DNA of 44,221 bases from JBKEBX01 sp047974615 (GTDB lineage Bacteria; Bacillota; Clostridia; Lachnospirales; CAMZNU01). The stretch's first letter is position 1; each line of letters opens with the position of its first letter. The DNA lies in contig JBKECM010000109.1 in assembly GCA_047974615.1 (NCBI GenBank), positions 1 to 44,221 of the forward strand, written 5' to 3'. Both the position numbers and the translations under genes were made by a program. Below the pieces are notes generated by a model. The model saw only the letters and a program-made list of their open reading frames with translations. It did no database searches and was not told the origin of the DNA. This document shows positions 34,600 through 42,993 of the stretch, piece by piece.

Positions 34600-34729
34600 A
34601 TTAGTGAAGCATATTTACATTAATGAAAAATTGAAAAAATAGTATTAATGTTTTCATATCCTCAATAAATTTGTTATATGCTTTTATAAATAGAAGTTTT
34701 ATAAGAATTTACAAGTTTAGTTAGGTGGT

Positions 34730-35098
34730 TTATGATTTCCAAAGACCATGCAAGTTGCAATATTCATAGGCAGTAACAGGATATTCATTTTTAGGTAATA
34801 AAAATTCGGCGACTGGTTCAGCTGTAAAATCAAGGTCAATTTTATGGAAGCCTTTGTTTGTTTCTAAAACTATCCATGCAATATGGTGTTCTTCAGTCAT
34901 TGGGTGAGGTACCGAGCCTACTTTCACTAAAATACTATCATTCATTTTTTCTATTACAGGGATATGTTTATCATATGCACCTTCAGTTGTGTTTGGAGTT
35001 AATTTACTCATTTTTTCACCACAACATGAAACAGGTACACCTTTGTTATTAAAAAAGTAAATAATATTTTTACAATGTGAACAATAATAAAATTCCAT
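34730..35098 (-). CDS. dfx: Desulfoferrodoxin (superoxide reductase)
   Basis: Reduces superoxide to hydrogen peroxide in anaerobes. The 122-residue protein has an N-terminal desulforedoxin-like Fe(Cys)4 domain (YCSHC near the start and SCCG near 30) and a C-terminal neelaredoxin domain with the active-site ligands in VPHPMTEEHHIAWI and YEYCNLHGLWK. All expected Cys and His ligands are present, so the two-centre form is complete. GGAGG lies seven bases ahead of ATG 35098. It follows the rubrerythrin gene after 16 bases, so the pair forms an oxygen-defence operon. Confidence 0.95.
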   Translation of the reverse strand: MEFYYCSHCKNIIYFFNNKGVPVSCCGEKMSKLTPNTTEGAYDKHIPVIEKMNDSILVKVGSVPHPMTEEHHIAWIVLETNKGFHKIDLDFTAEPVAEFLLPKNEYPVTAYEYCNLHGLWKS

Positions 35099-35114
35099 AT
35101 GTCCTCCTTTAATA

Positions 35115-35657
35115 CTAATAATTTTCTTTTCTTATTTCAAAATAGCTTTGAGGGTGTGTACATACAGGACAAACTTTTGGTGCTTCTAGTCCTACTACAA
35201 TGTGTCCACAATTTCTACATTCCCACATAGTAACACCGCTTTTATTAAATACTGTCATTTCATCTACATTATTTAATAACTTACGATAACGTTCTTCGTG
35301 ATGCTTTTCTATAGCACCAACCCCACGAAATTGAGCAGCTAAAGCTGTAAATCCTTCTTCTTCTGCTTCTTTTGCCATACGTTCATACATATCAGTCCAT
35401 TCAGCATTTTCTCCTTCAGCAGCATGAAGTAAGTTTTCCTTTGTATCTCCTACACCACCTAAAGCTTTAAACCAAAGTTTTGCATGTTCTTTTTCATTTT
35501 CAGCTGTTTCTAAAAAAAGAGCTGCTATTTGCTCGTAGCCAGCTTTTTTAGCTACTGAAGCAAAGTAAGTATACTTATTTCTAGCTTGTGATTCACCAGC
35601 AAAAGCCTCCCATAAGTTTTTTTCTGTTTTTGTGCCAGCATATTTGTTTTCTGCCAT
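35115..35657 (-). CDS. rbr: Rubrerythrin
   Basis: A 180-residue peroxidase of anaerobes that reduces hydrogen peroxide to water. The N-terminal ferritin-like di-iron domain (about 8-140) has AFAGESQARNKY and ETAENEKEHAKLW, plus EKHHEERYRKLL, supplying the Glu and His ligands. The C-terminal rubredoxin domain has CRNCGHI and CPVCTHP with four Cys for iron. Length is normal. GGGAGAG precedes ATG 35657. With desulfoferrodoxin it removes superoxide and then peroxide. Confidence 0.96.
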   Translation of the reverse strand: MAENKYAGTKTEKNLWEAFAGESQARNKYTYFASVAKKAGYEQIAALFLETAENEKEHAKLWFKALGGVGDTKENLLHAAEGENAEWTDMYERMAKEAEEEGFTALAAQFRGVGAIEKHHEERYRKLLNNVDEMTVFNKSGVTMWECRNCGHIVVGLEAPKVCPVCTHPQSYFEIRKENY

Positions 35658-35697
35658 ATTTTACTCTCCCTTATAAATATATTTAATTACTAAAAAT

Positions 35698-35726
35698 AAT
35701 ATAACATAAAATAAAAAATTATGCAA
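35698..35726 (-). promoter_or_regulatory. Sigma-A type promoter for rbr-dfx
   Basis: On the minus strand TTGCAT at 35726-35721, 17-base spacer, TATATT at 35703-35698. The leader to rbr is about 35 bases. No clear PerR-type box was identified. Confidence 0.55.
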
Positions 35727-35785
35727 TATTACAACTGTCATATTTTAGGATTACAATAATATAATTATATAATTGAGGTGAAAAA

Positions 35786-36238
35786 ATGAAAATAAATAGT
35801 GCATTTGTAATTTGTAACGCTTGTGTTTTTTTGCTTGTTTTCTTAGAAATATTTTTTAATAAAGCATTTAACAGTATATGGATAGTGGATATAATATTAA
35901 ATTATTATATTTTTTATTATGTTTTAATATATCCATTATTTTTTAACAAATGGTATAAGCTTTTTATATTATTTTTTCCTTTTTATTTGTTGTATTCTTT
36001 TAGTATTAAAATATATAAAGATTTTTTGCTATATGGTATTTTTTTTGGTATAGTTTATAATTTTATAAATATTTTGTTTTTTCAAATAAAAATTATTATA
36101 CTTTTAAATTTTATTTTAAAGTTTTATAATAAAGATATGAAAATAATGTATGTAAAAAAATATTTTATACGATATACTTTGATTACGTGCGTACTTTGTA
36201 TTTTAATTGATGTAATATATTTTTTTGTTAAACAGTAA
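35786..36238 (+). CDS. Small hydrophobic membrane protein
   Basis: A 150-residue, strongly hydrophobic protein with about four or five membrane segments (near 7-23, 32-52, 58-75, 83-110 and 130-147), separated by short Lys-rich loops. GAGGTG lies seven bases ahead of ATG. TATAAT just upstream may be a -10 box. It is divergent from rbr and isolated from downstream genes by 544 bases. I do not recognise a family, and the Phe/Ile/Tyr-rich composition limits what can be inferred. The gene appears intact and has a good ribosome site. Confidence 0.6.
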   Translation: MKINSAFVICNACVFLLVFLEIFFNKAFNSIWIVDIILNYYIFYYVLIYPLFFNKWYKLFILFFPFYLLYSFSIKIYKDFLLYGIFFGIVYNFINILFFQIKIIILLNFILKFYNKDMKIMYVKKYFIRYTLITCVLCILIDVIYFFVKQ

Positions 36239-36394
36239 AGTTGTATTTAAGTGCTGAAATAACAAAGATAAACAATGCCTGTGAGTGATATGCAAATAGC
36301 GATTATTTTATGATAAAAAGCAAAAAAAATTTTTAAAAAATAATAGAATAATAAGAAACTACAAGTTAAAACTACAAGTTCTAATTAAAATGTA

Positions 36395-36423
36395 TTGACA
36401 TTAAAATGAAAGAATGATACACT
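36395..36423 (+). promoter_or_regulatory. Consensus promoter upstream of the SLH gene
   Basis: TTGACA at 36395-36400 is a perfect -35; after 17 bases TACACT stands at 36418-36423. The next gene downstream is the SLH gene at 36783, with the mobile element copy 3 in between. If it drives that gene, the leader is about 350 bases. Confidence 0.6.
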
Positions 36424-36477
36424 GTATAGTATATGTGATAGTAATAATATTTTAACTTAAAAAACTTTGTAAATAAT

Positions 36478-36671
36478 GAGGGTGCTGATAAAGGATAGAA
36501 AAAAATATTACTGCACAAAAATTACGCTCGACTTGATGATTTGCTTTGCAAATCATCTTGCATGTCGCATAAAATTAGCACTCGTTCCTCACTGATTTTA
36601 TGCTATCTCACTATTTTTGTGCCATTGTCATTAGTAATATTTTTTTCTTATTTGACTTTTTCAGCACCCTA
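36478..36671. mobile_element. Nonautonomous palindromic element, copy 3, with 9-bp target duplication
   Basis: A 194-base element with ends GAGGGTGCTG and CAGCACCCTA. It is flanked by perfect 9-base direct repeats GTAAATAAT (36469-36477 and 36672-36680). Its reverse complement matches both outer parts of the copy at 23886-24164 closely, so it is inserted in the opposite orientation. A perfect palindrome, GATGATTTGC-TTT-GCAAATCATC, lies at 36535-36557. No coding frame. It occupies the 544-base gap before the SLH gene; the remainder of that gap holds the promoter at 36395 and otherwise nothing recognised. Confidence 0.88.
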
Positions 36672-36782
36672 GTAAATAATTAAATATTAAAAGACAATTA
36701 GTTGTAATTTTCATTTGTTTATATATACACATGTATATTAAAAAATAAAAGGATTTAAATTTTAGGGAACTTAGGAGGAAAA

Positions 36783-37844
36783 ATGAAAAGAAAAATTGGT
36801 TTATTTCTTGTAATGAGTATGATGTTAAGCTCAGCTGTTACAGTTAGTGCGGCTACTTTTAATGACACATCAGGACACTGGGCCGAAGCTGCCATTGATC
36901 AATGGTCAGATTATGGTGTTGTAAGTGGATATACTGATGGCACATTTAAACCTGCTGATAATATTACTAGAGCAGAAATAGCAGCATTAATTGACAAAAT
37001 GATGAAATATGAGTCAATAAGTGACAATTCTTTTGCAGACTTAAATGGTGATGAATGGTATGCAGAATGTTTGTTGAAAAATGTAGCTGCTGGCAATATT
37101 AGTGGTTATACTGACGGCACAATAGGAGCTACTAATAATGTTACACGTCAAGAAGTTGCATTAATTTTATGTAATGCCTTTAATATTGAAGGTGTTCCTG
37201 GTAATACTACTTTTGCTGACGATAGTGATATTCCTGATTGGTCAAAACCAAGCATCAATGCTTTACAAAGTGCTGGCTATATCAATGGTAGAGATGGTAA
37301 TTTATTTGTACCTTCTGAAATAATTACAAGAGCAGAAGTTGTATCTATGCTTGATAGTATAGTAAGTGAACTATATTACCAATCAGGTACATACTACAAT
37401 GTGACTGCTGGTAATGCTTTAGTAAATGCTGAAGATGTAGTTTTAAAAGACGCTAGAATACTTGGAAACCTTTACATTGCTGCTGGTGTTAAAAATGGAG
37501 TTACATTAGATAACTTTCTAGTTTCTGGTGAAACAATTAACGAAGGTGGAAATTCTGTAAACGTTTCAAATTCAAATGAAACACAAAATATAGAAACTGA
37601 ATCGTTAAACCCTATTTTTAAGCAAACAGATGATTATAGTATAACTTTAAGTTATATATTACCAGAAGCACCAATAACTGTAGTTGTAATTAAACCAGTT
37701 ACTGGTAAAGAGCCTATAACTGGATATACTGTTAGTGTTAATGGAGTTTCAACTTCAGCAGTTTTTAGAAGCGAACAAAATGACTATATTGCTACACTTG
37801 ATGGTACTTTTACAGTAAATCAACTAGCAATTACAGTAAACTAA
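36783..37844 (+). CDS. S-layer homology (SLH) domain surface protein
   Basis: A 353-residue secreted protein. The signal peptide ends near residue 23 (TVSAA). Three SLH domains follow at about 25-73, 85-132 and 140-190, with the markers HWAEAAIDQW, GVVSGYTDGTFKP and ITRAEIAALI, and repeats of these in each domain. SLH triplets bind pyruvylated wall polysaccharide and hold proteins at the cell surface. The C-terminal half (about 195-353) is Asn/Val/Thr-rich with no recognised domain. AGGAGG precedes ATG by five bases. The poly-Asp secreted protein follows after 14 bases and glycosyltransferases lie beyond. Confidence 0.9.
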   Translation: MKRKIGLFLVMSMMLSSAVTVSAATFNDTSGHWAEAAIDQWSDYGVVSGYTDGTFKPADNITRAEIAALIDKMMKYESISDNSFADLNGDEWYAECLLKNVAAGNISGYTDGTIGATNNVTRQEVALILCNAFNIEGVPGNTTFADDSDIPDWSKPSINALQSAGYINGRDGNLFVPSEIITRAEVVSMLDSIVSELYYQSGTYYNVTAGNALVNAEDVVLKDARILGNLYIAAGVKNGVTLDNFLVSGETINEGGNSVNVSNSNETQNIETESLNPIFKQTDDYSITLSYILPEAPITVVVIKPVTGKEPITGYTVSVNGVSTSAVFRSEQNDYIATLDGTFTVNQLAITVN

Positions 37845-37858
37845 GGTGAGAGGTAACT

Positions 37859-38491
37859 ATGAAGAAGAAAAAAAATAATAATAATATAAAAATTATTGCA
37901 GGTGCAATACCTTTTGCTGCTGCTATTTCATTAGCTTCAGCAACAGATGTACAAGCTGCTGAAACAACTACAAGTACACCGTTAATTCAAGTTCAAAATG
38001 AAAATGGCGAAAACATTGAATATTTAGAAGAATTTATGGATAATGATGCATATCGTGCTTCAGCTAGAAATGCATTAAAGGATTCATTAGTAGCTGGTAG
38101 ACCTGTTTTAGTTGCTGAAGATGGCGAATGGATTAAAGTTAATGATATTTCTGAAGGAATGTCTATTTTATCTGCACGTATTACAGAAGTTTCAGGTGTA
38201 TCTGTAGATCCTAATGTAAATACAAATATTACTTCAAATACAACTCACAATAAAGTTGAACCACTTGAAGACGTAAATACATATTCTGTTAATTCATCAG
38301 GTGCTGTTATAGACGAAAAAGGTGTTGTTATGATAAAAAGTGATGGCACTGTTGTAGGTGGTAAATCTACAAATAGTAAAGGTAGCAGTAAAAGTGTGTC
38401 TGCTAACAAAGACGATGATGATTATGATGACTTAAGATATGATGATGACGATAATGATGACGTTGACGATGATGATTTATATAAAGGCTAA
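37859..38491 (+). CDS. Secreted protein with poly-aspartate tail
   Basis: A 210-residue exported protein of no recognised family. A Lys/Asn-rich N-terminus and hydrophobic stretch (about 10-30, ending DVQAAE) form the signal peptide. The middle includes GRPVLVAEDGEWIKVNDISEGMSIL and VVMIKSDGTVVGG. The last 27 residues hold 16 aspartates, in runs of DDDD and DD broken by Tyr, Leu, Asn and Arg; a Ca2+- or cation-binding role is plausible but only inferred. Gene follows the SLH gene with GGTGAGAGG as ribosome site and is closed by a terminator, so the two are one unit. Confidence 0.75.
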   Translation: MKKKKNNNNIKIIAGAIPFAAAISLASATDVQAAETTTSTPLIQVQNENGENIEYLEEFMDNDAYRASARNALKDSLVAGRPVLVAEDGEWIKVNDISEGMSILSARITEVSGVSVDPNVNTNITSNTTHNKVEPLEDVNTYSVNSSGAVIDEKGVVMIKSDGTVVGGKSTNSKGSSKSVSANKDDDDYDDLRYDDDDNDDVDDDDLYKG

Positions 38492-38540
38492 AAAATAAAT
38501 CCAGAAATATATAGTTTATGGGTTGAAATATTGGTTAATA

Positions 38541-38575
38541 AAAGCCATAAGAACCAATAAGTTCTTATGGCTTTT
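38541..38575 (+). terminator. Rho-independent terminator after the poly-Asp gene
   Basis: GCCATAAGAAC (38544-38554) pairs perfectly with GTTCTTATGGC (38561-38571) around a six-base loop, followed by TTTT. The first glycosyltransferase starts only 20 bases later, so expression of that gene may depend on read-through or a separate start. Confidence 0.85.
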
Positions 38576-38594
38576 ATAATAGGGAGTGTAAAGT

Positions 38595-39866
38595 TTGTTT
38601 CTAATAAGTTGTATTATTCCGATATATAATAGTCAAAGTTTTTTGAAAGAAACAATAGAAAGTGTAATTTGTCAAAGTATAGGATTTGAGAAAATACAAC
38701 TAATATTAATAAATGATGGTAGCTTTGATGAAAGTGAAGCTATTTGTATGTATTATAAAAATAAATATAGCAATGTGGAGTATCATTTTCAATTAAATTT
38801 GGGAGTGTCTGTTGCAAGAAATCAAGGTATATCTTTTGCAAAAAGTGACTTTATATCTTTTTTAGATTCAGATGATTTATTATGCAAAAATTATTATGAA
38901 GCTGGATTGAATTTTTTTTATAAAAACAATGTTGATTTAGTTGCTTATCCAATAAAGGAAATGAGAAAAAATGTTTTTTTAGAAAGCCCATTTCCACCAA
39001 GATTTAATACTATAAGAGTTATAAATGTAGAAAATGAATACAAACAAAATCAATTTAGTGCTTGTAGTGTATTAATTAGAACAAAAGCACTTAAAAATTT
39101 GAAATTTAATAAAAATATGCATTATTCAGAAGATGCTGAATTTATCCATAAAATAATTTTAAGAACACTTTCCTATGGTGTTACAAATGAATCTTTTTAT
39201 ATTTACAGAAAGAATAATAGTTCGGTAACAAAAAATAAATTGTATAATTTGAATTGGTACCAAAAGGATTTTCAAAATAGAATTATTCAATACTCAATAG
39301 AAAAATATGGCTATGTTACAAAATACACTCAAAATTTATGTTTGTATGAATTAACTAGCTTTTTTATAAAAGATACAAAAATACATATAGATACAATAAA
39401 TATAATTAATGGGTTAAAATTTACATTGAAATTTATAGATGACGATGTGATTGAAAACTCAGATTTGAAAATTTCGCATAAACTTTTTATATTTAGCTTA
39501 AAAGGTTATGATATTTTAGTAAAAACAGAAAATAATCTTAATTTTATGGTAGGCAAAGTTAATATACTACTACCACTTTCTGTTAACTTGTTTGCTATAA
39601 AAGAATTAAGCAATAATGTTTATATTTCAGGTTATTTTTCACATATATATGATGAAATTAGCTTTTTAGCAAAAATTAAGGGGAAAATTGTTAACTTACA
39701 AAAAGTTGAAACAGATAGGTTTGATACCTTTTTTTTAGGGGTATGTATAAATAAATCTTTTGTTTTTGAAAATGTATTTGAAAATTGTGAATTTAACGAA
39801 ATAAGTTTTTTTGCAATTTATGACAATATAATGTTTCCAATTTCAATAAATTTAGTTAATAATTAA
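38595..39866 (+). CDS. Family 2 glycosyltransferase
   Basis: A 423-residue cytoplasmic or membrane-associated enzyme. The GT-A domain (about 1-220) has SCIIPIYNSQSFLKETIESV, ILINDGSFDES, GVSVARNQGI and the metal-binding DxD region FLDSDD (Asp91-Asp94), so catalysis looks intact. The C-terminal half (about 225-423) has no recognised fold; a segment VTKYTQN near residue 236 recurs in the next protein. Translation begins at TTG 38595 with AGGGAG upstream. The donor sugar is unknown. First of three glycosyltransferase genes on the same strand, next to SLH and secreted proteins, so envelope polymer or S-layer glycan synthesis is likely. Confidence 0.88.
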   Translation: MFLISCIIPIYNSQSFLKETIESVICQSIGFEKIQLILINDGSFDESEAICMYYKNKYSNVEYHFQLNLGVSVARNQGISFAKSDFISFLDSDDLLCKNYYEAGLNFFYKNNVDLVAYPIKEMRKNVFLESPFPPRFNTIRVINVENEYKQNQFSACSVLIRTKALKNLKFNKNMHYSEDAEFIHKIILRTLSYGVTNESFYIYRKNNSSVTKNKLYNLNWYQKDFQNRIIQYSIEKYGYVTKYTQNLCLYELTSFFIKDTKIHIDTINIINGLKFTLKFIDDDVIENSDLKISHKLFIFSLKGYDILVKTENNLNFMVGKVNILLPLSVNLFAIKELSNNVYISGYFSHIYDEISFLAKIKGKIVNLQKVETDRFDTFFLGVCINKSFVFENVFENCEFNEISFFAIYDNIMFPISINLVNN

Positions 39867-39878
39867 TGGGGGATTAGA

Positions 39879-42800
39879 ATGTACGAATTTACAATTATTA
39901 TTAAGGGAAATAAACAATCTATAGATGTTATTAATACTTTAAATAGCATTTGTAACTCATTTAAATCAAATGTAAACAAAAGATATTTTGTATATTTTGA
40001 GGTACAAAAATATCAGCTTTCAGATGAAGTTATTGAAAAAATACAAGTCATTCAAAATAATAATTTTCAGTTTTATTTTGGAAAGCATACTTTAAACATT
40101 TTAGAGAAAATATCAAATGATAACAATAATATAATTTTCTTTATGGAAGTTGGAGATACTTTTGAAGAAAAATACTTAGATTACCTATGCTATTTTTTTG
40201 ATGAAAATAAGGATAAGTGCCAAGTTGTACTTCCAGATTTTTTTAATTTCAAAGAAAATAATGATATTTTTTACTTTGAAAATATTTCAGATTTTTCTTT
40301 TTGCAACAGTGGTTTAGCGTTGCTATCAAGTGCAATTAATAATTTTGAAAATAAATATTGTGATGATGTTGTTATTGATATAGTACTTAATAGTTTTAAT
40401 AGCTATTATTGTGTTGGATTAATAAATAGTAATAAATATATAAAAATAACAGAAAATGAATTTAAGAAAATCAGCTTGTTTAAAATAGATAATACTATAG
40501 AATTTAAATTAAATCGTGAAATACTTGAAGATGTAGAAGTTCAAGAGCTTGAAAGTACTATTGAAGATAATATTTATGAAAACGTAGATGATAGCTTTTG
40601 TCATACAGTAAGCATAAGTTGTATTGTTTCAGCTTATGATGAAAATTTTGTAAATACACTTAATAGTATTGAATTACAATCTTTAGAGTTGGAAGAAAAT
40701 ATACAAGTTATAATCATTGGTAATGGTAAAAATAGTATTAAAAAATTAATTAAAAAATATTCTAAAAAATATTTATATTTTGAAGATGAAATGATTTTTG
40801 TTGCAAGAAATATTGCTATTAACAATGCTATGGGAAATTATTTAATGTTCTTTAACAGTGGTGATATTTTAGACAAAGACTATTTCAAAGAATCCATTGA
40901 ACTTTTAAACGAAAATGAAAATATTAATATTGCAATTAATGAATTTGGATATAAAAATAAAATTATAAATATTACAGAAAATTGTACAAATATTTTTAAT
41001 AGCTTATCTAATATAGTTTTTAGAAAAACTGTTTTAGATAATTTAAGATTTAATGAAAACAACTTATTTTTTTCGGAAAGTGAATTTTTACACAATGTAA
41101 TGATTGAAAATAATAAAATAATATTTTTTGAAAATTTTACAGCTTATAAAATTAATAATTATAATGGAAATTATAATTATTTTGAATTTGAGTCTTTTTG
41201 TGAAAGTATAATAACAAGTTCTTTAAATAAATTTGGTGTAGTTACAAAATATACTCAAAATATTATTATAAATATTTTGAAAAAAGAATTTACTAAAAAA
41301 AGTATGATATTAAAGGAATGTAATTTACATCTTATTTTACAAAATATTTATGATGACATAATTCAAAATTTAAGTAATGATTTGATTTTTTTAAAAATAT
41401 TTTTATTTAAAACTAAATATAATAATTTAGTTTGGAAAAATTCAAAAAGTTTATTTTATTTAATTTTTGAAGAAAAAAATTTATTGACATTTAAACCAAA
41501 ATTTAAAATTATAAATATTGAAAATAAAGGAAACACTATTGATTTTAAGGGTTATATAGATTTACCATATTACGATAATGTTAATTTTAATGTAAATTAT
41601 TGTGATATATGTTATGAAATAAATTTGACTGAAAAGTCAATAGAATATTTTTTGAATTCAAAAATACATTCTAAAATGGAATTTAGTTTTACAATTCCTT
41701 ATAAAGAAAATAGTTCTATTGATTTCTATTTAGATTTGAACAGTAATGTAAATTTAAATGTTGATATATGTGAATTCTTTGATATGCCATTTATAATTAC
41801 CCAAGATTATATTATTAAAAAAGGAAATAATAAAAATCAGTTACTTATCGAAGGTATTAATGAATTTAACTTAAATCAATATTCAAATGAATATATTGCA
41901 ACTTTAGATGATAAAGTACATAGTTCTGAAATAGCATTAATACAGAGATATTTAAGGTTATATCCTATTTTTTCTAAATATAAAATTTGGCTATTTATCA
42001 AAACAGAGGACTTCGAATATGATAATGTAGAAACATATTTTGATTATTGTTCAGAATATACTAAAGATAAAATTGATAAATATTTAGTTAAATACGAGGC
42101 GACTGATGAGGATATAGAGCGTGGCAGTGAATTACATCAATTAATGTATTTATTTGCTAAAAAAATAATTGTTTCGCAGATGAGTGAAAATTCTCTTAAC
42201 CCTTTTGGTAAGAATAAAAAGAAAGTTTTAGAACCATTTATTAGAAATAAAATAATTTGTTTACCTAACGAATTTAATATAAATGAAAGCACTATTGAAG
42301 ATGAGTATAAATCTAATTTAGGGCTTATTTCCGTATCATCAAAAAAAGAAGTAATTAAAAATTTACCTACTAAAATTATAGGTAGACCAAGATTTGACTT
42401 ATTAGAAAATGATAATCAAAAAATTATTTTGATTATGCCAAGTTATAAAAACAAAGATAAAAAATTTTATGATATTAATTTTAAAAATTCAAAATATTGT
42501 ATATATTTAAATGAATTATTATCTAACGAAAAATTGGAACAAGCTGCTACTTTATATGGATACGCTTTAGTGTTTTATCCACATCACAATACTTTAAATA
42601 ATTTAAGTGATTATAAAACTAATAGTTCAATGCTTTTACTACCGAAGGATACGCCTATAGATGCTGTTGTAGCACAATCAAGTTTACTTGTTACAGATTA
42701 TAATGATATATCTTTTGATTTTGCATATTTGAAAAAACCAGTTTTATATTATCATTTTGATGAAAAAAAGGTACAAACTTCTTTTGACTATAAGAAAAAT

Positions 42801-42977
42801 GGCTTTGGAGAAGTTTTAGCAGATTGTGATAAACTTGTTGAAACAATAATTCAATATATGAAAGATAATTGTACAATGAAATCAAAATATTTAAAAAAGA
42901 CTGACAGTTATTTTAAATTTTTTGACGGCGAAAATTGCGATCGTTTGTATAATTTAATGTTAGAAAATGACAGATAG
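39879..42977 (+). CDS. Bifunctional GT2-like / CDP-glycerol glycerophosphotransferase-like protein
   Basis: A 1032-residue fusion. Residues 1-200 resemble a degenerate GT-A domain (MYEFTIIIKGNKQS). Residues 243-440 form a second GT2-like domain (VSISCIVSAYDENF, FVARNIAINNAMGNYLMFF). About 690-1030 is TagF-like, with GRPRFDLL, PHHNTL and LLVTDYNDISFDFAYLKKPV, the glycerophosphotransferase signature in slightly altered form (Asn-Asp where many have Ser-Ser). Where the DxD lies in active GT2 enzymes, the first domain has EVGD (90-93) and the second NSGD (326-329), so both may be inactive. Starts after GGGGGATTAG, 12 bases beyond the previous gene. Such fusions make teichoic-acid-like polymers. 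Confidence 0.85.
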   Translation: MYEFTIIIKGNKQSIDVINTLNSICNSFKSNVNKRYFVYFEVQKYQLSDEVIEKIQVIQNNNFQFYFGKHTLNILEKISNDNNNIIFFMEVGDTFEEKYLDYLCYFFDENKDKCQVVLPDFFNFKENNDIFYFENISDFSFCNSGLALLSSAINNFENKYCDDVVIDIVLNSFNSYYCVGLINSNKYIKITENEFKKISLFKIDNTIEFKLNREILEDVEVQELESTIEDNIYENVDDSFCHTVSISCIVSAYDENFVNTLNSIELQSLELEENIQVIIIGNGKNSIKKLIKKYSKKYLYFEDEMIFVARNIAINNAMGNYLMFFNSGDILDKDYFKESIELLNENENINIAINEFGYKNKIINITENCTNIFNSLSNIVFRKTVLDNLRFNENNLFFSESEFLHNVMIENNKIIFFENFTAYKINNYNGNYNYFEFESFCESIITSSLNKFGVVTKYTQNIIINILKKEFTKKSMILKECNLHLILQNIYDDIIQNLSNDLIFLKIFLFKTKYNNLVWKNSKSLFYLIFEEKNLLTFKPKFKIINIENKGNTIDFKGYIDLPYYDNVNFNVNYCDICYEINLTEKSIEYFLNSKIHSKMEFSFTIPYKENSSIDFYLDLNSNVNLNVDICEFFDMPFIITQDYIIKKGNNKNQLLIEGINEFNLNQYSNEYIATLDDKVHSSEIALIQRYLRLYPIFSKYKIWLFIKTEDFEYDNVETYFDYCSEYTKDKIDKYLVKYEATDEDIERGSELHQLMYLFAKKIIVSQMSENSLNPFGKNKKKVLEPFIRNKIICLPNEFNINESTIEDEYKSNLGLISVSSKKEVIKNLPTKIIGRPRFDLLENDNQKIILIMPSYKNKDKKFYDINFKNSKYCIYLNELLSNEKLEQAATLYGYALVFYPHHNTLNNLSDYKTNSSMLLLPKDTPIDAVVAQSSLLVTDYNDISFDFAYLKKPVLYYHFDEKKVQTSFDYKKNGFGEVLADCDKLVETIIQYMKDNCTMKSKYLKKTDSYFKFFDGENCDRLYNLMLENDR

Positions 42978-42993
42978 AAACTAGGGGGATTAT

